This document shows, in pieces, positions 52,595 through 59,952 of a stretch of 64,000 nt of DNA (position 1 is the stretch's first letter; the number at the start of each line of letters is the position of its first letter). The notes under the pieces are model-generated. The model had not been told where the DNA came from, searched no databases, and was given only the letters and a program-made list of their open reading frames with translations. A program made the translations under genes and the position numbers. This stretch comes from Chryseobacterium luquanense (GTDB lineage Bacteria > Bacteroidota > Bacteroidia > Flavobacteriales > Weeksellaceae), in the NCBI RefSeq assembly GCF_026460945.1, contig NZ_JAOVZV010000015.1, positions 1 through 64,000 of the forward strand, read 5' to 3'.

Positions 52595-53401
52595 TTCCAT
52601 TTCTTCTGTCGTTCCTGCGTATTTGTCAATAATATATTCAGTAGCTTTTCTTAATTCACGCCCATTATTTGGATCAATACCATCACTCAAAAAAAACTCC
52701 ACTACCCCATTACATTTTGAATACCAAACTTTTCCGTATGCGTTTTCAAACGTCAAAGTATCTTTTCTCTCAATTCTTTTAAAATAAGTCATCTTTTCAT
52801 AATCAAAAGGAATCATGTGATTGTAAATCGGATTTTTATCCTGACAATCTACAGGTTTATATTCACTTTTATCCCAATACATACACTTCTGTTCCGACGG
52901 AAAAACTCCCGCAAATCCCTGAATTTGATTATTTGGTTTCTTTGAAAAGGCAATACCTCCCGTCGTAAGACATAATAAAAGTACAATTTCCATAATTCCC
53001 ATTCCGTTTTTCTTCATGAATTCGGGCATTTTGAATGTCGGATTAACGGTAATATTAACTTGAGGGATTTGTTCAGAAAACGTATCACTAAAACCTAACT
53101 TAAAAGTTGTTGAACCATCTCCTCCTTCTATATTTACTTTATTACAAAAATCCTCAAAATCCTTATAACCGATATATTTACTTAAATAAAGTAGTGTGAT
53201 ATCATCGATATTATAGTCTTCTCCGTCTTGTACTAAGCTTTTATAATACCTCGTAAACGATCTCTCGTCTCTTGAAAAATCATATCTATCATCAAAGAGG
53301 TTACTTAAATAGTTTGAAAGGGAATTAATACTCGCTCGTGGAAGCTCCTTTTTTGCAGTTTCAAAGACCGTTTCCACTAAAAGTTTCTTCTTACTGTACA
53401 T
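52592..53401 (-). CDS. Hypothetical membrane-anchored protein
   Basis: A 269-residue protein. Residues 1-90 are a helical cytosolic part (KELPRASINSLSNYLSNLF, DDITLLYLSKYIGYKDFEDF), followed by one membrane segment at about 137-155 (MGIMEIVLLLCLTTGGIAF) and an outer domain of about 110 residues with CMYWDKSEYKPVDCQ. The cytosolic helical part plus outer domain suggests a sensor or anchored regulator, but there is no known motif. It is divergent from the 53767 unit and near its palindrome (58 bp from the start). Confidence 0.55.
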   Translation of the reverse strand: MYSKKKLLVETVFETAKKELPRASINSLSNYLSNLFDDRYDFSRDERSFTRYYKSLVQDGEDYNIDDITLLYLSKYIGYKDFEDFCNKVNIEGGDGSTTFKLGFSDTFSEQIPQVNITVNPTFKMPEFMKKNGMGIMEIVLLLCLTTGGIAFSKKPNNQIQGFAGVFPSEQKCMYWDKSEYKPVDCQDKNPIYNHMIPFDYEKMTYFKRIERKDTLTFENAYGKVWYSKCNGVVEFFLSDGIDPNNGRELRKATEYIIDKYAGTTEEME

Positions 53402-53458
53402 TATAATTTAGGTTATTAGTTATTGCTGTCCAAGTTAGACAAAATTTAGACAACTAGA

Positions 53459-53474
53459 TTATGGTTTCCCATAA
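53459..53474. promoter_or_regulatory. Palindromic site 1, TTATGG-TTTC-CCATAA
   Basis: A perfect 6-bp stem with TTTC centre. A second site (56420-56435) has the same layout with a compensating change (TTACGG/CCGTAA). In both, a TTAT(A/T)C(T/C)(T/C)TTG string follows after 17-18 nt, here 53492-53502, a weak -7 element. Activator-type position. Confidence 0.6.
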
Positions 53475-53599
53475 AAATCAAGCATTTACACTTATTCCCT
53501 TGTCTATCCTCTGTCCGTAGATTCGGATATATCTATCAGATATTTGTAAAAGAAATCAGACAGAAAAAAACTAAAAACTGATTTCTAAAATCACCTGAT

Positions 53600-53654
53600 A
53601 AAACGGAAGAAAACTCCGGGTTGGGAAGCAGATGTTTCTCTTCCGTTTTTGAAG
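53600..53654 (+). ncRNA. Structured leader or small-RNA candidate
   Basis: An 11-bp perfect stem AAAACGGAAGA (53600-53610) / TCTTCCGTTTT (53639-53649) followed by T, with an inner AAAC/GTTT pairing. It lies between the palindromic promoter and the 53767 gene, so it may end a short transcript of about 140 nt (an sRNA or attenuator). The rest of the gap 53402-53766 holds no gene. Confidence 0.45.
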
Positions 53655-53766
53655 GTTCACTTCCCAAAAAATTTAGAAGCGCTTCAATTTTTTTAATCGT
53701 GTAACACCACTTGTGATCTGTTTCGCAAGGAAGAACACGAATGCTTTAACATTAAATTTTTTGAAA

Positions 53767-53973
53767 ATGATACAGTTAATATTAATGCTATTAGGTTTAG
53801 CATTCGGAAATAATAATGCAAATACAACAAATTGCGATAACAACGGAGGTACAGTAACAACTCAAAGCGGAAGCGGAACGGGTATTGATCCGGGAACGGG
53901 GATAGGAGGAGACGGAGAACCAGTCGGAGGAAACTCAGGACAATTGCCTCCTCCTCCAACTCCAAGACCTTAA
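53767..53973 (+). CDS. Small exported Gly/Pro-rich peptide
   Basis: A 68-residue protein started at ATG 53767 (18 upstream codons are open but overlap a non-coding leader). A short hydrophobic start (IQLILMLLGLAFG) is followed by a low-complexity body: NNNANTTNCDNNGG, GSGTGIDPGTGIGGDGEP and a tail PPPPTPRP. It has its own terminator. It looks like a secreted or surface peptide, possibly a signal or structural peptide. Regulation by the adjacent two-component pair is proposed from the shared palindrome. Confidence 0.55.
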   Translation: MIQLILMLLGLAFGNNNANTTNCDNNGGTVTTQSGSGTGIDPGTGIGGDGEPVGGNSGQLPPPPTPRP

Positions 53974-53987
53974 AATTTATAAATAGG

Positions 53988-54017
53988 AGGACAGATTGCA
54001 TAAATCTGTCCTTTTTA
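53988..54017 (+). terminator. Terminator of the small peptide gene
   Basis: A perfect 10-bp stem AGGACAGATT / AATCTGTCCT, loop GCATA, then TTTTATT. Its position rules out the upstream starts of the kinase frame. Confidence 0.85.
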
Positions 54018-54043
54018 TTATTTTGCGGGTAAAACTAATTTTA

Positions 54044-55690
54044 ATGAAATACTTATTCCCAATAATTTTATTATTAACTATTTCTTCTTGCAAGAATGAT
54101 AAAATAACGTCAACAGATAATACTAATTATAAATATGCAAGGTTTTTTAGAGAGTCCAAAGTTTTAGATTCAGCTTTTTATTACTATAATTTAGCCAAAA
54201 ATGATTATTTAAAAATCAAAGATTCTTTGGGTGCAGGGAAATCATTAGTAAATATGGCTATGATCCAAACCCAAAAAGGTGATTTTTATGGAGGAATAGA
54301 ATCATCACTTGAAGCAAACAAATACCTTAAAAGAGTAAAAGATAGTACAACAAGGAGCACCTTAGCTACAAATTATAATAACATTGCATTTTCATCAAAC
54401 TTTCTTAAAAATTTTGATCAATCATTGAAGTATTATTTTAAAACTTTAGAATATATTGATGAAAACAATAGCCTTAAATTTATTTGTTACAATAATATTG
54501 GTGATGTTTTAATAACACAAGGAAAATTTAGTTTAGCAGAAAAATATTTGGAAAAAGCAATTTCAGCAAAAGAACCAAGTTATTACTCGATGGCTCTTAA
54601 TAATTTAGCTAAAGCAAAGTATTTAAATAATAAAAACTATAATCCTCTCCCAGAATTATATAAAGCTTTGGAAATTAGAAAAAACAATAATGATAATGAA
54701 GGTTTAAATTCAAGTTATGAAACTCTATCTGAATATTTCATACTAAAAGACAAATCATTATCATTAGATTTTGCAAAAAAAATGCTTTTATCTGCAAATA
54801 AAAATAAAAGTTCAAAAGACCAGATATTAGCATTAAAAAAAATTATAAAACTTGACCCCATAAACTATTTAGAGAGTTTTCAAAAATTAGATTCCATAAG
54901 CACAATTGTCCAGACAGAAAGGAGTAAAGCAAAAAATCAGTTTGCAGTTGTACGATATGATGTTGAACAGAAAAATGCTCAAAACCAAACTCTAAAAACA
55001 CAAAGTTTTAAACAATCTGTTAGCATTGTGTCATTAGCAATCATCTTAATCACAGGCTTTTTCTGGAACGAAAAAAGAAAGAAAAATATTAGAAGAGAAA
55101 AGGAACAAGAAAAACAACTTGAAGTAAAAAATACAGAACTTAGATATTCCAAAAAAGTACACGACGTCGTTGCCAACGGAATCTACCAAGTCATGACAAA
55201 AATTGAAAATCAAGATAGTTTCAGTAAAGAAGAAGCGCTTGATGAATTGGAATTTGTCTATGAAAAATCCAGAGATATTTCTTACGAAAAACCAGATTCT
55301 CCTGGTCAGGAATTCGGACAAATAATTTCAAACCTCATCGCATCTTTTAAGAATGATAACGTCAACACTTTTACCGTTGGAAATGAAGAAAAAACATGGC
55401 ACAACATTACAGAATTTACCAAAACCGAAATTTATCAAATAATCCGTGAATTGCTCGTTAACATGAAAAAACACAGCAGAGCAACCAATGTTATTTTTAA
55501 ATTTGAAAAAATAGATAATCAGGTAAATATCGGATATTCCGATAACGGGATCGGCGTTTCAGATGAGTTAACTTTCAAAAACGGATTATCAAATACGGTT
55601 TCCCGTATAGAAAGCATCAACGGAAAAATTATTTTTGACACCAAAACCGAAAAAGGATTGAAAATTAATATTTCATTTCCTGTTTCTTAA
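54044..55690 (+). CDS. TPR-containing lipoprotein-type sensor histidine kinase
   Basis: A 548-residue protein started at ATG 54044, giving a leader with lipobox ISSC (Cys16) and avoiding a terminator upstream. Residues 25-290 contain tetratricopeptide repeats outside the membrane (SALIKVANMALNNL-type units such as LGAGKSLVNMAMIQ, NYNNIAFSSNFL, CYNNIGDVLITQGKF). One membrane segment is at about 326-342 (SIVSLAIILITGFFW). The kinase part has HisKA_3-like His373 in KKVHDVVANGIYQ and a HATPase domain (ELLVNMKKHSRA, YSDNGIGV). Typical of Bacteroidota NarL-class kinases. It is followed 11 bp later by its response regulator. Confidence 0.85.
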   Translation: MKYLFPIILLLTISSCKNDKITSTDNTNYKYARFFRESKVLDSAFYYYNLAKNDYLKIKDSLGAGKSLVNMAMIQTQKGDFYGGIESSLEANKYLKRVKDSTTRSTLATNYNNIAFSSNFLKNFDQSLKYYFKTLEYIDENNSLKFICYNNIGDVLITQGKFSLAEKYLEKAISAKEPSYYSMALNNLAKAKYLNNKNYNPLPELYKALEIRKNNNDNEGLNSSYETLSEYFILKDKSLSLDFAKKMLLSANKNKSSKDQILALKKIIKLDPINYLESFQKLDSISTIVQTERSKAKNQFAVVRYDVEQKNAQNQTLKTQSFKQSVSIVSLAIILITGFFWNEKRKKNIRREKEQEKQLEVKNTELRYSKKVHDVVANGIYQVMTKIENQDSFSKEEALDELEFVYEKSRDISYEKPDSPGQEFGQIISNLIASFKNDNVNTFTVGNEEKTWHNITEFTKTEIYQIIRELLVNMKKHSRATNVIFKFEKIDNQVNIGYSDNGIGVSDELTFKNGLSNTVSRIESINGKIIFDTKTEKGLKINISFPVS

Positions 55691-55701
55691 AAAAATAAAT
55701 A

Positions 55702-56367
55702 ATGTTTAAAAAAATTTTAATTTCCGAAGATCACGAAAGCATCAATATTTCTGTTCAAAAAACATTAGAAGAACTCAATATCACCAATTTTGACTATGTT
55801 TATTATTGTGATGATGCATTAGCAAAAGCCGAAAAATCAATCCGTGAAAAACAACCTTATGATTTATTAATCACAGATCTTTATTACGAAGAAGATCATC
55901 TTCCTCAAAAATTAAAAGACGGTCGGGAATTGATTTCAGCCATCCGAAAAGAGCAGCCTGATTTAAAAATAATTGTTTTTTCTGCAGAGCATAAATCCGG
56001 AATCATTGATTCTTTATTTACCGATTACGGAATTAATGGCTATGTACGAAAAGCAAGACATGATTCAAAGGAATTAAAAAAAGCAATCGCATCTGTTTAC
56101 AATAATGAAAATTACCTTTCGCTTGACCTTAAACAGGATATTAAAAAACTAAATAATTACGAATTTACAACGTATGACATTACTTTGGTTTCATTGCTTG
56201 CTCAAGGAGTTTTACAAAAAAACATTCCCATTTTCTTACAAAACAACAATATAAAACCCAATAGTTTAAGCAGCATTGAAAAGAAAATCAATACACTAAA
56301 AGAAGAACTCGGAGTCAGTAACAATGAGCAACTCGTCGCTTTCTGCAAAGATTTAGGAATTATATAA
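55702..56367 (+). CDS. Response regulator partner of the TPR kinase
   Basis: A 221-residue protein. Receiver domain 1-125 with SEDHESIN acidic pair, phosphoacceptor Asp59 in LLITDLYYEEDH, and VFSAEH. The C-terminal region (about 150-221) is a LuxR-type helix-turn-helix that is divergent: the usual recognition words are weak (SLLAQGVLQKNIPIFLQNNN, IEKKINTLKEELGVSNNEQL). It probably binds DNA as a dimer; the palindromes at 53459 and 56420 are the proposed sites. Confidence 0.8.
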   Translation: MFKKILISEDHESINISVQKTLEELNITNFDYVYYCDDALAKAEKSIREKQPYDLLITDLYYEEDHLPQKLKDGRELISAIRKEQPDLKIIVFSAEHKSGIIDSLFTDYGINGYVRKARHDSKELKKAIASVYNNENYLSLDLKQDIKKLNNYEFTTYDITLVSLLAQGVLQKNIPIFLQNNNIKPNSLSSIEKKINTLKEELGVSNNEQLVAFCKDLGII

Positions 56368-56386
56368 TTTATCTCAATTAGCCTTT

Positions 56387-56418
56387 AAACCTTTCAATAT
56401 TTTGAAAGGTTTTTTTGT
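56387..56418 (+). terminator. Terminator of the kinase/regulator operon
   Basis: A perfect 11-bp stem AAACCTTTCAA / TTGAAAGGTTT, TATT loop, followed by a T run. Confidence 0.85.
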
Positions 56419-56419
56419 T

Positions 56420-56464
56420 TTACGGTTTCCCGTAAGGATTGCTTTTCAAAGGGTTATACTTTTG
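56420..56464 (+). promoter_or_regulatory. Palindromic site 2 and -7 element of the small-protein operon
   Basis: TTACGG-TTTC-CCGTAA at 56420-56435; -7 element TACTTTTG at 56457-56464. The palindrome centre is about 42 nt before the predicted transcript start, the usual place for an activator next to the -33 region. Confidence 0.65.
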
Positions 56465-56492
56465 GAATGTTAAACAATTAAAATTTTTCAAA

Positions 56493-56660
56493 ATGAGAAA
56501 ACCATTAGGAACAAAAGCAAAAACAGGTGAGAATTGTCCTGAATCAGGAGTTTGGAAAGTTGTCGGAAACCCGTCTACAACTGCCCCGATCTCAAACGGT
56601 AACAGAATGCCGCCTTATGATGGAAAAGCCGTTACTTGGGAATTAATCCAACATGCTTAA
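56493..56660 (+). CDS. Small YjzC-like protein
   Basis: A 55-residue protein started at ATG 56493; upstream codons overlap the promoter. It reads KTGENCPESGVWKVVG, then GNRMPPYDGKAVTWEL. The pattern (GExxPxSGxW, PPxxGKAVTW) resembles YjzC-type small proteins of unknown function (inference from pattern). First gene of an operon of four small genes. Confidence 0.55.
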   Translation: MRKPLGTKAKTGENCPESGVWKVVGNPSTTAPISNGNRMPPYDGKAVTWELIQHA

Positions 56661-56668
56661 AATTTCCC

Positions 56669-56700
56669 CAGTGGCTATTCAAATTAGCCACTGGATTTTA
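56669..56700 (+). terminator. Hairpin between the first and second small genes
   Basis: A perfect 10-bp stem CCAGTGGCTA / TAGCCACTGG followed by ATTTT. It may be a partial terminator or an mRNA-stabilising stem within the operon. Confidence 0.5.
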
Positions 56701-56723
56701 AAAATTTAAAATCAGAATCAATT

Positions 56724-56990
56724 ATGGAATATAAAGTCGTCCCATTTGTTGCAACCGCAAATCAGCAAAATATGAGCTCAAATATCATTGCTCAACAATT
56801 AGAAAATTTAATAATCGTTCATTCTGCACAAGGTTGGAAATATTTAAGATTAGAAAGTGTTTCAACATACATTCAGCCTATAGAAGGTTGTTTTGGGATA
56901 AGTCAACAAAAACCAGGATATATGACATCTTACCAAGTAGCTGTTTTTACAAAAGAAACAAATGAAATATTTTCTGCTATTAAGCATTAA
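56724..56990 (+). CDS. Small DUF4177-like protein
   Basis: An 88-residue protein: MEYKVVPFVATANQQN at the start, then QGWKYLRLESVSTYIQP and GCFGISQQKPGYMTSYQVAVF. The GW.Y.RLE-type segment is typical of DUF4177-like small proteins. No signal peptide. Its last 29 bp overlap the next gene. Function unknown. Confidence 0.6.
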   Translation: MEYKVVPFVATANQQNMSSNIIAQQLENLIIVHSAQGWKYLRLESVSTYIQPIEGCFGISQQKPGYMTSYQVAVFTKETNEIFSAIKH

Positions 56991-57258
56991 AATTTATTGG
57001 CTAATAATTCCTGCTTCAAAAAGAAGAAAATGTATTTTCAGGAAGAGTTGTTCAAAACATGTTTATGAAGAAACAATTAACAATGGAATTATTTCAGGCT
57101 TAAAAGCATTTAAATACAGATTTGAAAATTGTAGAGCAGGAGCTCATTTTATTGAAAACCCAATCACAGGAAATTTTCAAATCATCTTACCAAACAATCA
57201 GATTCTTGACGAAAAAGACATTTCCGAAAGATTTATAACTAAACCTAATATAAATTAA
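56962..57258 (+). CDS. Divergent YidD-family protein
   Basis: A 98-residue protein. An N-terminal hydrophobic segment (YFLLLSIKIYWLIIPA) is followed by KRRKCIFRKSCSKHVYEETINNGIISGLKAFKYRFENCRAG, split here as KRRKCIFRKSCSKHVYEETI and NNGIISGLKAFKYRFENCR. The Cys-(x)4-SCS-Y and C-terminal Cys pattern matches YidD, a membrane-insertion helper. It has an extra 40-residue tail (NPITGNFQIILPNNQ) not seen in housekeeping YidD, so it may be a specialised paralogue. Confidence 0.55.
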   Translation: MKYFLLLSIKIYWLIIPASKRRKCIFRKSCSKHVYEETINNGIISGLKAFKYRFENCRAGAHFIENPITGNFQIILPNNQILDEKDISERFITKPNIN

Positions 57259-57268
57259 CATTAAAACC

Positions 57269-57553
57269 ATGAAAAAACTACTATTTACAAGCCTTTTAGG
57301 ATTAGGCTTATTATTACCAGCAAATTTTTTAGCAGCAGAAAATTCAGCAACAGCTAAAACAGAATTTTCAACAGCAAAACCTAAAAAGAAAAGCAAAAAA
57401 AGCAAAGCGAAAAAATCATCCACAGCCTCAAGAAGTAAAGATTGCTCTTATAACGGACACACTTTATATGTTGGTAAAAGAGGCGGATGTTATTATTACA
57501 CCGGAAACAGCAAACAATATGTAGACAGATCATATTGTTCAGGGTGTAACTAA
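57269..57553 (+). CDS. Small secreted basic protein with Cys-rich C-terminal domain
   Basis: A 94-residue protein. Signal peptide (LLFTSLLGLGLLLPANFLA), a lysine/serine linker (KPKKKSKKSKAKKSSTAS), and a domain of about 35 residues: CSYNGHTLYVGKRGGCYYYTG and VDRSYCSGC. The LYVGxRGGxYY core resembles the PBCV-type basic adaptor domain found in viral and bacterial surface proteins (inference). Four cysteines could form disulfides outside the cell. Last gene of the palindrome-controlled operon. Confidence 0.6.
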   Translation: MKKLLFTSLLGLGLLLPANFLAAENSATAKTEFSTAKPKKKSKKSKAKKSSTASRSKDCSYNGHTLYVGKRGGCYYYTGNSKQYVDRSYCSGCN

Positions 57554-57595
57554 TTATCTATTTCAAATAAAAACTAAAAAAACACTTTATATATA

Positions 57596-57626
57596 ACAAA
57601 AGGCGAATCTCACATTCGTCTTTTGT
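57596..57626 (+). terminator. Terminator of the small-protein operon
   Basis: A 13-bp stem ACAAAAGGCGAAT / ATTCGTCTTTTGT with one G-U pair, loop CTCAC. Confidence 0.75.
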
Positions 57627-57661
57627 GTTTAAATACAAAATCTTGTTTCCAATCTTTTTCC

Positions 57662-57669
57662 TATTTTTG
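57662..57669 (+). promoter_or_regulatory. -7 element TATTTTTG of the OmpR-type operon
   Basis: Full match to TAnnTTTG with a leader of about 15 nt before the ATG at 57688. Confidence 0.6.
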
Positions 57670-57687
57670 TGAAGTTCACTGTTTTTT

Positions 57688-58395
57688 ATGAAAAAAATTG
57701 TTCTGATTGAAGATGAAACCAGCGTTGTCTCTTTTATTAAAAAAGGACTGCAGGAAAAAGGATATGAAATTTCTGTCGCTTTCGACGGTCTTACAGGTGT
57801 AAGTTTGGTGCAGGAAAACGATTTCGATTTGGTTATCCTTGATATTATGCTGCCCGAAATGAACGGTTTGGATGTCTGCAAAGAGATCCGAAAAACCAAT
57901 AAAAGTGTTCCTATTTTATTTTTAACCGCTTTAGGAACCTCAGAAAACATCGTTTTAGGTCTGGAAAACGGTGGCGATGATTATCTTGTTAAGCCTTTCA
58001 AGTTTATTGAATTAGTTGCTCGTGTAAAATCACTTTTGCGCAGAAGCAATCCGATTTCCACTCCGGAAGCTACGGAAAATGAAGAAGAAAACGAGTACGT
58101 TTTTAAGTTTTCAGATTTAATTGTGAATGATTACTCCAAAAAAGTAATTCGTGCAGGTGAAGAAGTTTCTTTAACCTCAACTGAATATAAGCTTCTGATA
58201 TATTTCTTAAACAATCCTGAAAAAGTAATATCAAGAGCTGAAATTTTGGATGCAGTTTGGGGCGTAAATTACGAATTGGGAACCAATGTTGTCGATGTTT
58301 ACGTTAATTATTTAAGAAAAAAAATAGACAATCATGAAGACAACAAGCTCATTCACACCGTAATAGGAATGGGATATGTTTTAAAAAAACCTTAG
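57688..58395 (+). CDS. OmpR/PhoB-type response regulator
   Basis: A 235-residue protein. Receiver domain 1-125 with acidic pair E8/D9, phosphoacceptor Asp52 (LVILDIMLPEMNG), and LFLTALG, VKPF. C-terminal winged helix 140-235: LTSTEYKLLIYFLNNPEKVISRAEIL and NVVDVYVNYLRKKID, GMGYVLKKP. OmpR-type regulators bind direct repeats spaced 11 bp; such repeats occur at 59838-59901 in front of the next gene. Co-transcribed with the kinase 3 bp downstream. Confidence 0.93.
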   Translation: MKKIVLIEDETSVVSFIKKGLQEKGYEISVAFDGLTGVSLVQENDFDLVILDIMLPEMNGLDVCKEIRKTNKSVPILFLTALGTSENIVLGLENGGDDYLVKPFKFIELVARVKSLLRRSNPISTPEATENEEENEYVFKFSDLIVNDYSKKVIRAGEEVSLTSTEYKLLIYFLNNPEKVISRAEILDAVWGVNYELGTNVVDVYVNYLRKKIDNHEDNKLIHTVIGMGYVLKKP

Positions 58396-58398
58396 AAA

Positions 58399-59808
58399 AT
58401 GTTTAATAGAGTCGTTACCAATCAAACCAAAACAATGGTACTTTTGATGGTTGTTTTTACAACCGTTATCTTGATTTTTGGTGGATCTGTGTACTTTTCT
58501 ATTGTAAATTTTTCACATCAGAGATTTTATGAATTGCTTAAAATCCGTACGACGACGATTGTACAGATTGAAAAAGGTAAAGAACATCTTGATCTTCCCG
58601 AAAATTACATTCTCAACAGCAGAAATGACGAAGAGCTTCCTATGGAAAGAGATTATGTTTTTGCCGTTCCAACAGATTCAAATTTTAAAAAGATTTCGCA
58701 CGAAGTTCACATTCCAGATTCTTTTTTTAAAAATATTATCAGAAGAGGTGAAGCCAATTTCAATGATTCTGAATTTTATTATATCGGACAATCTTTTAGG
58801 TATCAAAACAAAGACTATATCGCAATTGCTTCGGCAAAAAACCATTACGTCGTTCATTATCTTGGGTTTTTAAAAAGGACTTTGATTACATGTATGATTC
58901 TTTCCATCTTTTTCAGCATGATTTTCTCTTTTTATTTGTCTAAAACTTTATTTAAACCCATTCTTAAAATCACTGGAAAAGTAAAAGAAATCAGTTCTGA
59001 AAATCTACATTTAAGACTTGAACCTCAACCAGACAACAAAGAATTAAATGAATTGGTGGAAACGTTCAACACGATGTTGACAAGAATTGAAACTTCTTTT
59101 GAAACCCAAAATCATTTGATTGGAAATGTTTCACACGAACTTCGAACCCCACTCACTTCGATAATGGGAGAAGCGGACGTCGCACTCTCTATCAACAGAA
59201 CAGCTGATGAATATAAAGAAACGCTTGAAATCATTCTTGATGAAGCAGAAAAGCTTGACAAAAAAATCAAAGCACTTCTTTTAATTGCACAAACTGGATT
59301 TGATGGCAGAATTCAGAAAATCGATAAAGTAAGAATCGATCAACTTTTATGGGATGTTATTGAAACTTTAAGAAAAATAGATTCCCGAAATAATATTTAT
59401 CTCGACATCAGTATGCTTCCTGACAATCCGAAAAAACTGAAAGTTCAAGGAAATGAGCAGCTTCTTCATTTAGCGGTTGCCAATATTATCAATAACGGTT
59501 GTAAATATTCTAATCATCAACAGGTAAAAGTCTCGTTGGGCGCAACAGATACCGATCTTTATATCATTGTGAAAGACAACGGAATCGGTATCCCCGAGTC
59601 TGAAATGAATAAAATCTATGATCCGTTTTTCCGTGCTTCCAACACCCGAAATTATGAAGGTTACGGTATCGGACTTCCTTTAGCAAGAAACATTGTGAGA
59701 ATGCATAACGGAGAATTGCTTGTGAGTTCACATGAAAATCAGGGAACAACTGTGCAAATGCGTTTTCCTACTATTTACGGTACTCAGAAGGAAGAAAATC
59801 CATCTTAG
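58399..59808 (+). CDS. HAMP-type sensor histidine kinase
   Basis: A 469-residue inner-membrane kinase. Helix 1 at about 10-35 (TMVLLMVVFTTVILIFGGSVYF), a periplasmic sensor of about 110 residues, helix 2 near 158-178 (LITCMILSIFFSMIFSFYL), HAMP linker (TGKVKEISSENLHLRL), H box with His246 (NVSHELRTPLTS), and ATPase boxes NIINNGCKYSN, KDNGIGI and FFRAS..YEGYGIGLPLA. The partner is the upstream regulator. The signal is unknown. Confidence 0.92.
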   Translation: MFNRVVTNQTKTMVLLMVVFTTVILIFGGSVYFSIVNFSHQRFYELLKIRTTTIVQIEKGKEHLDLPENYILNSRNDEELPMERDYVFAVPTDSNFKKISHEVHIPDSFFKNIIRRGEANFNDSEFYYIGQSFRYQNKDYIAIASAKNHYVVHYLGFLKRTLITCMILSIFFSMIFSFYLSKTLFKPILKITGKVKEISSENLHLRLEPQPDNKELNELVETFNTMLTRIETSFETQNHLIGNVSHELRTPLTSIMGEADVALSINRTADEYKETLEIILDEAEKLDKKIKALLLIAQTGFDGRIQKIDKVRIDQLLWDVIETLRKIDSRNNIYLDISMLPDNPKKLKVQGNEQLLHLAVANIINNGCKYSNHQQVKVSLGATDTDLYIIVKDNGIGIPESEMNKIYDPFFRASNTRNYEGYGIGLPLARNIVRMHNGELLVSSHENQGTTVQMRFPTIYGTQKEENPS

Positions 59809-59828
59809 CTTCAAAATGAAGCATTTTT
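59808..59828 (+). terminator. Terminator of the OmpR-type operon
   Basis: GCTTCA-AAA-TGAAGC stem followed by ATTTTT. Confidence 0.65.
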
Positions 59829-59837
59829 AAAATGAAA

Positions 59838-59901
59838 TTCTAATCTCATTTTAATCTCTTTAATTACATTTTAATTTCGTTCCAAAGACCTTCTAATCTT
59901 A
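59838..59901 (+). promoter_or_regulatory. Tandem OmpR-type binding repeats
   Basis: TT(C/T)TAAT-like half-sites at 59838, 59849, 59858 (CTTTAAT), 59869, 59880 (weak) and 59891; three pairs each spaced 11 bp. They precede the -7 element at 59908, with the last half-site near the -33 region. Proposed targets of the 57688 regulator. Confidence 0.55.
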
Positions 59902-59907
59902 CAGGTA

Positions 59908-59915
59908 TAGTTTTG
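59908..59915 (+). promoter_or_regulatory. -7 element TAGTTTTG of the 59953 gene
   Basis: Full match to TAnnTTTG, about 34 nt of leader. Confidence 0.55.
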
Positions 59916-59952
59916 TAGTATCAAAAGATGTTACACAACTAAATCTAAAGAT

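Noticed and set aside
52592-53401. Anti-sigma factor reading for the single-pass membrane protein
   Set aside because: The one-helix layout fits, but no sigma-factor gene is adjacent and no anti-sigma motif (HxxxCxxC) is present.
53996-54043. Upstream start for the TPR kinase
   Set aside because: This segment is the right arm of a strong terminator; ATG 54044 gives a proper lipoprotein signal.
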